A stretch of 20,681 nt of DNA from JAFCEV01 sp964473005 (GCA_964473005.1 CAYYME010000007.1:1-20681), one strand, 5' to 3'; shown: positions 7,090-14,754, counted from the first letter of the stretch. A program made the numbers and translations. The notes: generated by a model not told the origin, from the letters alone.

Positions 7090-7154
7090 TCACCTATACT
7101 CTCTACTCAAATATAGCGCTTCTTGATATGAAAGATAGTTTCACCTATATTCTC
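7090..7154. repeat. 14-base direct repeat flanking the tRNA 3' side
   Basis: TCACCTATACTCTC (7090-7103) and TCACCTATATTCTC (7141-7154) differ at one position. The first copy directly abuts the tRNA; the second is the end of the TFS gene. See the findings. Confidence 0.5.
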
Positions 7155-7449
7155 GCCAGGTGAACTCGCACTTTGTGCATTTGAAGAATTTTGTTTCTGC
7201 TTCATCGCCTGAACGGGTCTGGACTGTCCAGAAAAATGCATCTTCGTTTCCGCACTTTTTGCATTTTTCCTTGACAATAGGAAGAATCTGCATATCTTTT
7301 CCTAAGACAATGCCTACTTCTTCTTTTCTTTCAATTTTTTCAGAAGTGCTTATCTTTATTTTTTCTTTTGCAGCATAATTGCATCTCGCACAGCCATATT
7401 TCTTTCTCTTTTGTATTAACACAGCGCCGCATTTAGGACAAAATTCCAT
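7141..7449 (-). CDS. tfs: Transcription factor S (TFS/TFIIS-like cleavage factor)
   Basis: TFS binds archaeal RNA polymerase and stimulates cleavage of backtracked RNA. The 102-residue protein has the RPB9-like N-terminal zinc ribbon (C4, C7, C20, C23) and the TFIIS-like C-terminal zinc ribbon (C63, C66, C91, C94). The acidic hairpin, TRSGDEAET, carries D82 and E83, the residues that reach the polymerase active site; most homologues have SADEPET here. With the acidic pair intact it should be an active cleavage factor rather than an inhibitory paralogue. A minus-strand A/T element around 7479-7487 lies about 35 bases before the ATG, so a short leader is likely. Confidence 0.93.
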   Translation of the reverse strand: MEFCPKCGAVLIQKRKKYGCARCNYAAKEKIKISTSEKIERKEEVGIVLGKDMQILPIVKEKCKKCGNEDAFFWTVQTRSGDEAETKFFKCTKCEFTWREYR

Positions 7450-7510
7450 CTTTTTTATTTTACCTAACTGATGTATCCTTTAAAAAGGTTTGCAATCTTA
7501 ATCTATTCTT

Positions 7511-7590
7511 ACCCGCCCTTTTTAATGCAGGATAAGTTTAGCCAAGCAAATCTTAATAATCGACTATAAATTATCTTTTTTCATTAACAA
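7511..7590. repeat. Modular intergenic repeat, copy D
   Basis: This copy lies between the signal peptidase 3' end and the TFS promoter. It contains ACCCGCCC (7511-7518), TTTTTAATGCA (7519-7529), CAAATCTTAA (7547-7556) and CTTTTTTCATTAACAA (7575-7590). The second and fourth blocks are exact matches to copy B, and the third to copy A. The AGCGAGCG block is absent. Confidence 0.6.
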
Positions 7591-7615
7591 CCTTTTACTT
7601 AACAATTTTCCACTT

Positions 7616-8257
7616 TCAATTCTCATAACAGAAGCCCCTCTCAGCAGGAGTTCTTAAATGTTCAAAGAATATCAATTTTGCCCAGCCCAGAGAAGGGACA
7701 ATCCTAAACACAGCTTTTCCGACTATTTGTTCTTCTATTATATTATTTTCAAAACTCAGCTGCCCGTTATTATTGTCGCCGATTGTTGAGAAAATGTAAT
7801 CTCCTTCTTCAGTTTTAATGCCAATAATCCTGTGAATTACAGGATTTTGCTGTCCTGCGTCGAAAATTATTATATCCCCGACTTTGAGTTTTTCAGGTTT
7901 TGTTCCGACTATGAAAAGAATATCTCCTTTGCTGAAGCCTCTTTTGAAATTAAAATCCTGAAAATTTGATTTGCTGATTGAAAGGGAAGCATATTTATTA
8001 TCATGTCTTTCCCACCAATTATCAAAGCCTGAGAAAACATTACCTTTGTGATACATACTGCAGGATTCTACAATTGCCATGGGCAGTTCTGTTCCTGTTA
8101 CAAGATTCATGAATGGAAAGAAAATGAATTTTATCACGATAAATAAGAATATTAATGAAATTATCCAGCCTTTGATGCTGTTGTCTTTCCAGACAATAAA
8201 CCAGAATTTTTTAAGAAACTGCCTGAATTTGCTTCTGGAACCACCTTCTTTGTTCAT
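7616..8257 (-). CDS. Archaeal signal peptidase I (Sec11-like)
   Basis: This enzyme removes signal peptides from exported proteins at the outer face of the membrane. After a basic N-terminus comes one membrane segment (about 31-50). The catalytic serine is S67 in ESCSMYHKG, corresponding to the SGSM box. The general base is H142 in PVIHRIIG, His replacing the bacterial Lys as in Sec11, and D161 lies in the TIGDNN box. A tract of roughly 40 residues (75-115) between the Ser and GDIIIF regions is longer than in typical Sec11 proteins. The protein ends shortly after a second hydrophobic stretch (SLGWAKLIFF) rather than a full C-terminal helix. An A/T element near 8280-8290 fits a leaderless promoter. 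Confidence 0.88.
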   Translation of the reverse strand: MNKEGGSRSKFRQFLKKFWFIVWKDNSIKGWIISLIFLFIVIKFIFFPFMNLVTGTELPMAIVESCSMYHKGNVFSGFDNWWERHDNKYASLSISKSNFQDFNFKRGFSKGDILFIVGTKPEKLKVGDIIIFDAGQQNPVIHRIIGIKTEEGDYIFSTIGDNNNGQLSFENNIIEEQIVGKAVFRIVPSLGWAKLIFFEHLRTPAERGFCYEN

Positions 8258-8347
8258 TTAATTATAGAGGAGAATGAGTTTTTAAAATCTTTTATAAGTG
8301 TATTTTTAATTTTTATTTCTATCCTTAAATATTTCTTTTTCACCGAA

Positions 8348-8357
8348 ATATTTAAAT
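8348..8357 (+). promoter_or_regulatory. TATA box upstream of the 8453-11436 genes
   Basis: ATATTTAAAT predicts transcription starting near 8375-8380. A second TATA-like stretch lies at 8374-8380. Either would give the first small gene a leader of roughly 50-75 bases. Confidence 0.5.
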
Positions 8358-8452
8358 AGTATATCTTTGTGTGTATATACAATAGGTATACACAAATCAT
8401 ACCTTCTTTCACTCGCCACATTTCCAAAAGATTTGTGGCTCATGTTCAAAAA

Positions 8453-8599
8453 ATGGCAGATTATAAGTTAGGAACTGGCAATCAGAATTATTTATCTGGA
8501 AGTTATAATGGAAATAGTCTTAGTGATAATCTGTATAATAGCATAGTAAAATATATACCAAGAGGGGGTCATCTAGGAGATTATAGCTCTTTAAAGTAA
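8453..8599 (+). CDS. Possible small protein, 48 residues
   Basis: This short frame encodes a Gly/Asn/Ser/Tyr-rich peptide with no cysteine or membrane segment; I do not recognise it. The frame extends upstream to a GTG at 8369, but that codon precedes the predicted transcription start, so the ATG at 8453 is preferred. There is no Shine-Dalgarno site. Its stop lies nine bases before the zinc-ribbon/AbrB gene, suggesting co-transcription. It could be a real small protein or a leader region of the CDC48 operon. Confidence 0.4.
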   Translation: MADYKLGTGNQNYLSGSYNGNSLSDNLYNSIVKYIPRGGHLGDYSSLK

Positions 8600-8608
8600 A
8601 AAATTAAA

Positions 8609-9106
8609 ATGGCAGCAGATATATTCGACAACACAATTCTCTGCAAAAAATGCAGCAGCAAAATGCAGAAAGGACAGGCTGTTAAAAACGGATTTGTTTT
8701 CAGAATTATGGTTTGTCCTAAATGCGGAGAGAAGTTAGTTCATCCTGTTGACGAGCAGGAATATGAAAGATACATAACTTTAAAAAATAAAGAATTCAGA
8801 GTAAAAATGAGGCTGGTTGGTAACAGCTATGCAGTTTCAATTCCAAAAGAAATTGTCTCATTTATGAACGAGCAAAAAAAAATGATGGATGAAATGGTAA
8901 AGTTATGTTTTGAGGATTTCGGAAGATTAAGTTTAAATTTTGAGGATTTTAAGAATAAAAATTTAAATGCAAGAGTTATCAAAGCAAAAGAGTATAAAGT
9001 TGTTAAAGATAATAAACCTGTTCTGCATGTTAAACAATTTGCAGATTCTGCAAATCCATCACATAATAAAACATTTTTAATTAAAAAAAAGAATAAAGAA
9101 GACTAA
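8609..9106 (+). CDS. Zinc-ribbon and SpoVT/AbrB-type domain protein
   Basis: A 165-residue protein with an N-terminal C4 zinc ribbon (C12, C15, C36, C39), then a SpoVT-AbrB-like swapped-hairpin segment, FRVKMRLVGNSYAVSIPKEI (residues 63-82), a helical stretch (83-108) and a Lys-rich C-terminus. AbrB-type domains bind DNA as dimers, so this is probably a regulator. It sits two bases before CDC48 and is almost certainly co-transcribed with it. ATTATAG about 25 bases upstream could give it a promoter of its own. An operon regulator or a CDC48 partner are both possible. Confidence 0.75.
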   Translation: MAADIFDNTILCKKCSSKMQKGQAVKNGFVFRIMVCPKCGEKLVHPVDEQEYERYITLKNKEFRVKMRLVGNSYAVSIPKEIVSFMNEQKKMMDEMVKLCFEDFGRLSLNFEDFKNKNLNARVIKAKEYKVVKDNKPVLHVKQFADSANPSHNKTFLIKKKNKED

Positions 9107-9108
9107 AT

Positions 9109-11436
9109 ATGGCAAAAAAAGAAATTCAGCTTAAAGTTGTTGAGGCTCTACAGGATGATGCATACAAGGGAATTGCGCGGATTGATTCAGAAATGATGCG
9201 GGAGATTGATGTGAGGCGCGGAGATGTAATTATGATTAATGGGAACAGGGCGACTGTTGCAATTGCAGACAGGGCTTATCCTGCTGATGTCGGAGAAAGC
9301 ATTATAAGAATAGACGGTATTCTGAGAAGAAATGCAAAAACAGGAATAGGAGATGTTGTGAAAGTCTCCAAAGCAGAAGTTAAAGAGGCGAAAAAAATAA
9401 TGATTGCCCCTGCGCAAAAAGGAATTATGATTCAGGCTGATTCTGAAAGTCTGAGAAACGGTTTGCTCGGACGAACTGTTGTTAAGGGAGACATTGTTGT
9501 TCTTGGCGGAGTTCAGAGAAGAAGGGATTTATTTTCCGAAATGGGGCTCGATGAGGAGTTTGGGAATATATTCGGGGAAGCATTGGGAAACATGGGTTTT
9601 GGAAATCTTGGCGGAGGAATTTCCCAGATTAGATTCTTGGTTGTTTCTTCAAATCCTAATCAGCCAGTAAGAATAACAGAGAACACAGAAGTTACACTTA
9701 ATCCAAAGGCAGTTGAAATCACAGACGAGAAAATTCCAGAAATAACTTATGAGGATATTGGGGGGCTTTCAGATGAAATTAAGAAAATAAGGGAAATGGT
9801 TGAGATTCCTCTGAAGCATCCTGAAATTTTCCAGAGACTTGGAATAGAGGCACCTAAAGGTGTTTTATTGCACGGTCCTCCTGGAACAGGAAAAACTCTT
9901 TTGGCTAAGGCTGTTGCAAATGAATCAGAGGCAAATTTCATTTTGCTGAATGGGCCTGAGATTATGTCAAAATTTTACGGGGAAAGCGAGAAAAAAATCA
10001 GGGACATTTTTGAAGAGGCTGAGAAAACCGCACCTGCAATTATTTTTATAGATGAAATAGATGCTATTGCTCCGAAGAGAGAGGAGGTTACAGGAGAAGT
10101 TGAGAGAAGAGTTGTATCCCAGATTTTAACTATGATGGATGGTTTGAAATCCAGAGGAAAAGTTATTGTAATTGGGGCAACAAACAGAGTTAATGCACTT
10201 GATCCTGCACTGAGACGTCCGGGAAGATTTGACAGGGAGATTGAGCTCGGAGTTCCTGATAAAAACGGAAGATTGGCTATATTAAAAATTCATACTCGTG
10301 GAATGCCTTTAACTAAAAATGTGAAACTCGAAGAGATTGCTTCTGTTACACATGGTTTTGTCGGCGCTGATTTGGAAGCGCTTTCCAAGGAAGCTGCAAT
10401 GAGTGTTTTAAGAAAACTACTGCCGCAGATGAAACTCGACGGAGAAGAGCAGATTCCTCCTGAAATTCTGGAAAAACTTATTGTAAAGCATGATGATTTT
10501 ATAGATGCTCTGAGAATTGTCCGTCCTTCTGCAATGAGGGAGGTTCTTGTTGAAACACCAACTGTTGGATGGGAATCTGTAGGTGGCTTGGATAAAGTGA
10601 AGCAGGAACTTATAGAATCAATTGAATGGCCCCTTAAATTCCCTGAAAGTTTTGAAAGACTGGGCATACGTCCGTCAAGGGGAATTTTGCTTTATGGTCC
10701 GCCCGGAACAGGAAAAACTCTTTTGGCTAAGGCTACTGCAAAAGAAGCAGAGGCAAATTTTATTCAGGTTAAAGGTCCTTCACTTCTGAGCATGTGGGTT
10801 GGTAAATCAGAAGAAGGAGTGAGAAAGATTTTTGAAAGGGCGAGACAGGTTGCACCCTGCATAATTTTCTTCGACGAGATAGATGCTCTTGCAGGAAGAA
10901 GGGGAATTGAGCAGGGAACAAAAGTTACTGAAAGGGTTTTGAATCAGCTGCTTGCAGAAATGGACGGGCTTGAAGATTTGAATGATGTTTTAATAATTGG
11001 CGCGACAAATCGTCCTGATATGCTGGATCCTGCTTTGCTGCGTCCGGGAAGATTTGACAAGATTTTGTTAGTCAATGCTCCTGAAGAAGAAGGAAGAATA
11101 AATGTTCTGAGAATACACACAAAAGATATGCCTTTAGGTGAAGGCAAAAAGAAATTGAATGATAAGGAAAAAGAGAAATTTCTTGAAGAACTTGCAAAGA
11201 AAACAGCAGGTTATACTGGCGCTGATTTGGAGGCTCTTGCAAGAGAGGCTGCGCTTCTTGCTCTTCGTGAATCTATCAAGGCAGAATTGGTAAAGAACAA
11301 GCATTTTGAAGAAGCCCTGAAAAAAGTAAAGCCGAGTGTCAACAAGTCAACAATTGAAGTTTATAAAAAGGTTGAGGAAAATTTTATCAAGTCTGCAAAA
11401 TCAGCCATGACTCAGGACAGCAGTTATTTGGGGTGA
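9109..11436 (+). CDS. cdc48: CDC48/VAT-type AAA+ ATPase
   Basis: This hexameric unfoldase extracts and unfolds proteins and in archaea feeds the proteasome. The N-terminal double-psi barrel/beta-clam region spans residues 1 to about 200. Two AAA modules follow. D1 has Walker A at 256-263 and Walker B with D315/E316. D2 has Walker A at 530-537 and Walker B with D589/E590. Both carry arginine-finger motifs (RPGRFD). The 775-residue length is typical. A Gly-rich segment (about residues 141-170, including GNMGFGNLGGG) interrupts the N-terminal region. The C-terminus ends SSYLG, not a clear proteasome-docking HbYX motif. It lies directly downstream of the zinc-ribbon/AbrB gene. Confidence 0.96.
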   Translation: MAKKEIQLKVVEALQDDAYKGIARIDSEMMREIDVRRGDVIMINGNRATVAIADRAYPADVGESIIRIDGILRRNAKTGIGDVVKVSKAEVKEAKKIMIAPAQKGIMIQADSESLRNGLLGRTVVKGDIVVLGGVQRRRDLFSEMGLDEEFGNIFGEALGNMGFGNLGGGISQIRFLVVSSNPNQPVRITENTEVTLNPKAVEITDEKIPEITYEDIGGLSDEIKKIREMVEIPLKHPEIFQRLGIEAPKGVLLHGPPGTGKTLLAKAVANESEANFILLNGPEIMSKFYGESEKKIRDIFEEAEKTAPAIIFIDEIDAIAPKREEVTGEVERRVVSQILTMMDGLKSRGKVIVIGATNRVNALDPALRRPGRFDREIELGVPDKNGRLAILKIHTRGMPLTKNVKLEEIASVTHGFVGADLEALSKEAAMSVLRKLLPQMKLDGEEQIPPEILEKLIVKHDDFIDALRIVRPSAMREVLVETPTVGWESVGGLDKVKQELIESIEWPLKFPESFERLGIRPSRGILLYGPPGTGKTLLAKATAKEAEANFIQVKGPSLLSMWVGKSEEGVRKIFERARQVAPCIIFFDEIDALAGRRGIEQGTKVTERVLNQLLAEMDGLEDLNDVLIIGATNRPDMLDPALLRPGRFDKILLVNAPEEEGRINVLRIHTKDMPLGEGKKKLNDKEKEKFLEELAKKTAGYTGADLEALAREAALLALRESIKAELVKNKHFEEALKKVKPSVNKSTIEVYKKVEENFIKSAKSAMTQDSSYLG

Positions 11437-11452
11437 TTTTGTAGTATAATAA

Positions 11453-11463
11453 TTTTTATAAAA
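11453..11463 (+). promoter_or_regulatory. TATA box for the gene at 11483
   Basis: The T/A element TTTTTATAAAA is centred about 25 bases before the ATG at 11483, predicting a leaderless transcript separate from CDC48. Confidence 0.5.
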
Positions 11464-11482
11464 GATTTAATTATCTTTTGTT

Positions 11483-11683
11483 ATGGAAAATAATGTTAAT
11501 TTAGAAGGACTTTCAGAAGAAGAAGCATCTGAATTATGTTCAAAATTATTAGGTGCCTGCAATCAAAGTATTACTGAGATTAAGAAGATTATTAATGATA
11601 ATATTAATTATTGTCATGCATTGGATAGTTTTGCTAAGAAATATCCCTACCTATTTAATAATTATCTCTTATCTAAAAATTAA
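11483..11683 (+). CDS. Small hypothetical protein, 66 residues
   Basis: I do not recognise this protein. It is acidic at the N-terminus (GLSEEEASELCSKLL) and predicted mostly helical, with two cysteines (C19, C26) and a NYCHALDSFAKKYPYLFNNYLL segment. There is no membrane helix. A TATA box at the right distance supports its start. One base separates its stop codon from that of the opposite-strand MetAP gene. Confidence 0.6.
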   Translation: MENNVNLEGLSEEEASELCSKLLGACNQSITEIKKIINDNINYCHALDSFAKKYPYLFNNYLLSKN

Positions 11684-11684
11684 T

Positions 11685-12614
11685 CTAATAAGTAGTTATC
11701 TTAGGCAATTCCTCACTCGTAACTCTCATACCTTCTTCATCAATTAAAATTGTATTTTCTTTCTGGCTGACTTTTCCTTTCCCGCTATCAATTAACTGCG
11801 GAAAATGATGCAGATTCCCGTTTTCTTCCAACTGCTTTAGTCCGAATAAGGATTTTGCCCCGAATTTTTTCACGAGCCATCTTGAGCAAAACGGAAGAGT
11901 CTGATATTCTTCCTCGATAAATCCTAAAATTTCCCTTGCAATCGGACTTCTTAGATTTTTGGTGTTTAGCAGCATGTAAATTCCAGAAGGCTTTCCATCA
12001 TAAACTCTTCCTGAGCCGTTAGTTGCAAATGGTTCAATTGCATAAAGCCCCTCTTTTATTGGAAATTCTCTCTTTTCATCAACATTCGGAATGTTTAATC
12101 CTGCGTGCAGTTCATACTGTTTCATTTCATGTCCTGATAAATTAATAATAGGAGAAAACCCTTTTGATTTAATTGTTTCTTCTATAACTTTTCCAATTTG
12201 GTTTGTAGTTAGTTCACCATCCACCCCGCCGCCACCAAGCGAATTTTTAATTAAGTTAACAGCACCATCTAATGCCTTTTGACTAGCAATTATCAATTTT
12301 TTATTTTCTTCGTTATTTTCCAAATCAAGAGAAAAAGCAGTATCAGCAATCCAGCCGTCAACATGAACCCCCAAATCAACTTTCAGCAATCCAGATGCAA
12401 GAGTTTCGTCATCGTGGCTAGGAGTATAATGGGCAGCAATTTCATTTATTGAGAGATTTGTTGGAAAAGCAAGTTTGCCCCCGAGTTCAATTATCTTTGC
12501 TTCTATTTTTTCTGCAATTTTCAGTAGAGGCATATCTTTTTTTATGAAAGTTCTTGCATACTTTTTAACTTCTGCTGCAATTTGCCCTGCTTTGAGGATT
12601 GACTGAGTGTTCAT
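11685..12614 (-). CDS. map: Methionine aminopeptidase, type II
   Basis: This enzyme removes the initiator methionine from new proteins with a two-metal centre. Expected ligands are present: D80, D91, H162 (in SGHEMKQY), E194 (in AIEPFA) and E286 (in KENTILID). H62 is the conserved substrate-binding histidine. The 60-residue insertion after H162 and the 309-residue length place it in the archaeal/eukaryotic type II class. In the usual FEHTI motif at the last ligand, KENTI appears instead, with the Glu kept. It is the last gene of the minus-strand cluster, one base after the small membrane-protein gene. A TATA-like stretch at 12629-12640 may give it a promoter of its own. Confidence 0.94.
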   Translation of the reverse strand: MNTQSILKAGQIAAEVKKYARTFIKKDMPLLKIAEKIEAKIIELGGKLAFPTNLSINEIAAHYTPSHDDETLASGLLKVDLGVHVDGWIADTAFSLDLENNEENKKLIIASQKALDGAVNLIKNSLGGGGVDGELTTNQIGKVIEETIKSKGFSPIINLSGHEMKQYELHAGLNIPNVDEKREFPIKEGLYAIEPFATNGSGRVYDGKPSGIYMLLNTKNLRSPIAREILGFIEEEYQTLPFCSRWLVKKFGAKSLFGLKQLEENGNLHHFPQLIDSGKGKVSQKENTILIDEEGMRVTSEELPKITTY

Positions 12615-12615
12615 T

Positions 12616-12816
12616 TTATTTAATTGATAAATATATTATAAGGATTATCATCAGCGCTAGTATAGTAATTCCTATTATTTTATTTATTAGAGACATTTTT
12701 ATTTTAACTTTTTTTCCTGTTTTTTTTAATGGCAGTACCGGTTCATATTTTTGTGTTCCCGGATTAAATTCCATTTTTGGTTCAATAAATTTTGTTCTTT
12801 TGTTTTTCTTGTTCAT
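12616..12816 (-). CDS. Small tail-anchored membrane protein, 66 residues
   Basis: A lysine-rich cytoplasmic segment of about 44 residues is followed by one C-terminal membrane helix (about 47-64, IIGITILALMIILIIYL) and a two- to three-residue tail, so it looks tail-anchored. Positive charge next to the helix predicts that the N-terminal part stays in the cytoplasm. I do not recognise a family; position and form invite comparison with SecE or the Sec61-beta type, but the sequence does not prove it. Its ATG overlaps the stop codon of the PUA-like gene in an ATGA. GGAG and AAGGGA lie upstream on the minus strand as possible ribosome-binding sites. Confidence 0.7.
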   Translation of the reverse strand: MNKKNKRTKFIEPKMEFNPGTQKYEPVLPLKKTGKKVKIKMSLINKIIGITILALMIILIIYLSIK

Positions 12817-13274
12817 CTTCCCTTCAATCTCCTTGTTTTTGGGATGAAATTTGTTATTTTTTCTTCAGAAGCTTTTCCGCATCCCAAAATATCTCCTTTA
12901 TGTTCCATAATGATAAAGCCTGTTTTCCCTGTTTTAATATTTAACTCCTGCCCCATCATCCATTTTTCTGCCTGTTCTTTGTTTAATTCAAAGATATTCT
13001 TCTTTATCTGGTTTTTTAGTATTTGCGCTCCTTCAATGCTCAACCTGAATTCCCTGTTAATTTCTTTTGCAAAATAAACTCCGATTGTTTCCAGAAAAGC
13101 AAGTTCTGCTAATTTCCTTATTTGCTTTTCATTGAAGTTTCCTGTAAATAGGAAGATTTTTTCTCCCCTCTTTTTTATTAAAATTCCTGAAATTTGGTTT
13201 ATGCCGAACTGCTCGTTTAGTTTTTTTTCAATTTCCTGTTTTTCATTTGAATTTAGGATTTTCAGATAATTCAT
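12813..13274 (-). CDS. PUA-like RNA-binding protein (NOL1/NOP2/Fmu accessory type)
   Basis: A 153-residue protein with an alpha/beta N-terminal part (residues 1-75) followed by a PUA-like domain. The second half, with FELNKEQAEKWMMGQELNI, GFIIMEHKGDILGCGKAS and NFIPKTRRLK, resembles the RNA-binding domain attached to RsmF-type rRNA cytosine methyltransferases and the free-standing archaeal versions. It probably helps position RNA for modification or ribosome assembly. An NSUN-type methyltransferase is two genes upstream in the same cluster, consistent with a partnership. The start overlaps the kinase stop codon by four bases and the stop overlaps the next start by four. Confidence 0.72.
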   Translation of the reverse strand: MNYLKILNSNEKQEIEKKLNEQFGINQISGILIKKRGEKIFLFTGNFNEKQIRKLAELAFLETIGVYFAKEINREFRLSIEGAQILKNQIKKNIFELNKEQAEKWMMGQELNIKTGKTGFIIMEHKGDILGCGKASEEKITNFIPKTRRLKGR

Positions 13275-13786
13275 TTTAATTCTTTGATGAATTTATTTAA
13301 TTGTGATTTTTTTGTGAATATTAATGTTTTCTTGTTGAATTTTTTTGATAATCTTAAATGCTTTAAGAAGTAATCATTTGGATAAGTATATGCATAATTC
13401 ATTAATTTGAATATCTCTTTTATTTTTCCTGCCCCTTTTTTTGCTTTATCTCTTTTAATTTTTCTTTTTAAATATCTAAAAAAAATTTTTCTTGCAATAA
13501 TGATAAAAGGTCTTTTTAGAATAATAGTTAAATCTGATTTTTCTATTGCCGGGTTTATCCACGGGTGGGCATATGAGCCTTCTATTATCCATCTCTTATT
13601 TTTGTCAAGTATCTCCCTGAGTTTTTGATTTCTTTTTGACAGAGATATTTTTTTATATGAGTCTTCTCTGAATGTAATATCATCTAAATCAAAATTCGGA
13701 ATTCCTAACTTTTTGCTTATTCTTTTTGCAAAAAAAGTTTTTCCACTTCCAGGAGGACCCATTATATAAATTTTTAAAATTTTCAT
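13271..13786 (-). CDS. P-loop nucleotide kinase-like protein
   Basis: The preferred start at 13786 gives 171 residues beginning MKILKIYIMGPPGSGKT, with a P-loop at residues 10-17. DLDD, RWIIEGSYAHPWI and LKRP segments follow, the pattern of small adenylate-kinase-like or 'topology modulation' P-loop kinases. The substrate is unknown. The frame is open for 42 codons further upstream, but that stretch lies inside the methyltransferase gene and reads as unrelated sequence. The start at 13786 overlaps the methyltransferase stop (ATGA) and has a strong AGGAGGG site a few bases upstream, which settles the choice. The C-terminal half is very basic (KRKIKRDKAKKGAGKIK). Confidence 0.82.
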   Translation of the reverse strand: MKILKIYIMGPPGSGKTFFAKRISKKLGIPNFDLDDITFREDSYKKISLSKRNQKLREILDKNKRWIIEGSYAHPWINPAIEKSDLTIILKRPFIIIARKIFFRYLKRKIKRDKAKKGAGKIKEIFKLMNYAYTYPNDYFLKHLRLSKKFNKKTLIFTKKSQLNKFIKELK

Positions 13787-14754
13787 TTTACCCTCCTGAA
13801 TTTTGCAATGAAAAATCCTTCTGTATTGTTGTCCTGCGGGTAAATTCTGCAGGATTTTTCTACTTGTGGATTGTAATCCCCACCCGCCCACCCAGTTAAT
13901 CCCTGACGGCATTTAACTGGCAACTTTACTTCCTCTATTCTAATTTTATCTCCGAATTTTTCCAAAATATAATCTACAACTTCTTCATTTTCTTCTGGTG
14001 CATGCGTGCATGTTGAATATATAATCTTTCCTCCAATTTTTAATATTTCAAAGGCAGATTCAAAAAGTTGCTTTTGAATTCTTGACAGCCGTTTTATTGT
14101 ATTTATATTCCACATAAGATAGGTTGCAGGGGTGCTTCTCAAAGTTCCCTCTCCTGAGCAGGGAGCATCAAGAATAATTTTATCAAAGCGAAAATTTTCT
14201 TCCCTGAATTTTTTGCACAAAACTCTCCCGTCTTTTCTGGTAGTTATTGTATTTGTTGCTCCGCATCTCCCGAGATTGGATGCAAGTATTTTTAGCCTTC
14301 CTAAACTGAGTTCGTTTGCAATGATTGTTCCGGTATTCTTCATTTCTGCTGCAATCTGTGTTGTCTTGCTTCCTGGAGCAGCGCATAAATCTAAAATTAT
14401 TTCATTTGGTTTTGGCTGAAGAGCAATAACAGGGAGCATACTTGCAAGTTTCTGAATATAATAATACCCTAAAAGATGCTCTATTGCTCTTCCGAGTTCT
14501 CCTGGCAATAAATCTGATTCAACAATCATAACTTCAGAATAATTTTTCCATGGCTGTTTTATTTTCCAGCCTTTTTTTTCCAGTTTTATTTTTAATTTTT
14601 CAGGAGAAATTTTTAAAGTGTTAACTCTGATGGATTTTACAGGTTCTTTTTCCAGAATTTTTTGATAATCTTCAAAATCCTCTTTAAGAAGAATTTTCAT
14701 TCGTTCAACAAATAATGGTTTAGGAGAATATTTTTTCATAGTCCTAAAAATCAT
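13783..14754 (-). CDS. NOL1/NOP2/Sun-family RNA cytosine-C5 methyltransferase
   Basis: This enzyme transfers a methyl group from S-adenosylmethionine to C5 of cytosine in tRNA or rRNA. The SAM-binding motif DLCAAPGSKT lies at 122-131. Both cysteines of the two-Cys NSUN mechanism are present: C199 in DAPCSGEG and C249 in YSTCTHAPEENE. The C-terminal GFFIAKFRR is also typical. The 323-residue protein has no C-terminal PUA domain; a separate PUA-like protein is two genes downstream. The ATG at 14754 overlaps the PolB end by 11 bases; Met6 at 14739, just past the polB stop, is a reasonable alternative. Residues 288-292 are encoded by a perfect G-quadruplex motif. Confidence 0.92.
   Translation of the reverse strand: MIFRTMKKYSPKPLFVERMKILLKEDFEDYQKILEKEPVKSIRVNTLKISPEKLKIKLEKKGWKIKQPWKNYSEVMIVESDLLPGELGRAIEHLLGYYYIQKLASMLPVIALQPKPNEIILDLCAAPGSKTTQIAAEMKNTGTIIANELSLGRLKILASNLGRCGATNTITTRKDGRVLCKKFREENFRFDKIILDAPCSGEGTLRSTPATYLMWNINTIKRLSRIQKQLFESAFEILKIGGKIIYSTCTHAPEENEEVVDYILEKFGDKIRIEEVKLPVKCRQGLTGWAGGDYNPQVEKSCRIYPQDNNTEGFFIAKFRRVK
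13790..13797 (-). promoter_or_regulatory. Shine-Dalgarno site deciding the kinase start
   Basis: On the minus strand this reads close to AGGAGGGT, four bases before the ATG at 13786. It is the strongest ribosome-binding site in the window and marks the internal start. Confidence 0.75.
13878..13893 (-). other. Perfect G-quadruplex motif in the methyltransferase gene
   Basis: The minus (coding) strand reads GGGTGGGCGGGTGGGG: four G runs separated by single bases. Fourteen of its bases also occur in intergenic repeat copy B (2149-2162). Formation in RNA or DNA is predicted, not shown. Confidence 0.7.

Noticed and set aside
6994..7154. An integrated element at the tRNA-Lys gene.
   Set aside because: No integrase, no duplicated tRNA 3' end and no foreign gene block are present; only a 14-base repeat remains.
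8369..8452. A GTG-started longer form of the small gene before the zinc-ribbon/AbrB gene.
   Set aside because: The GTG precedes the predicted transcription start from the TATA box at 8348-8357.
13787..13912. An upstream extension of 42 codons for the kinase-like gene.
   Set aside because: It lies inside the methyltransferase coding region, and a strong Shine-Dalgarno site marks the ATG at 13786.
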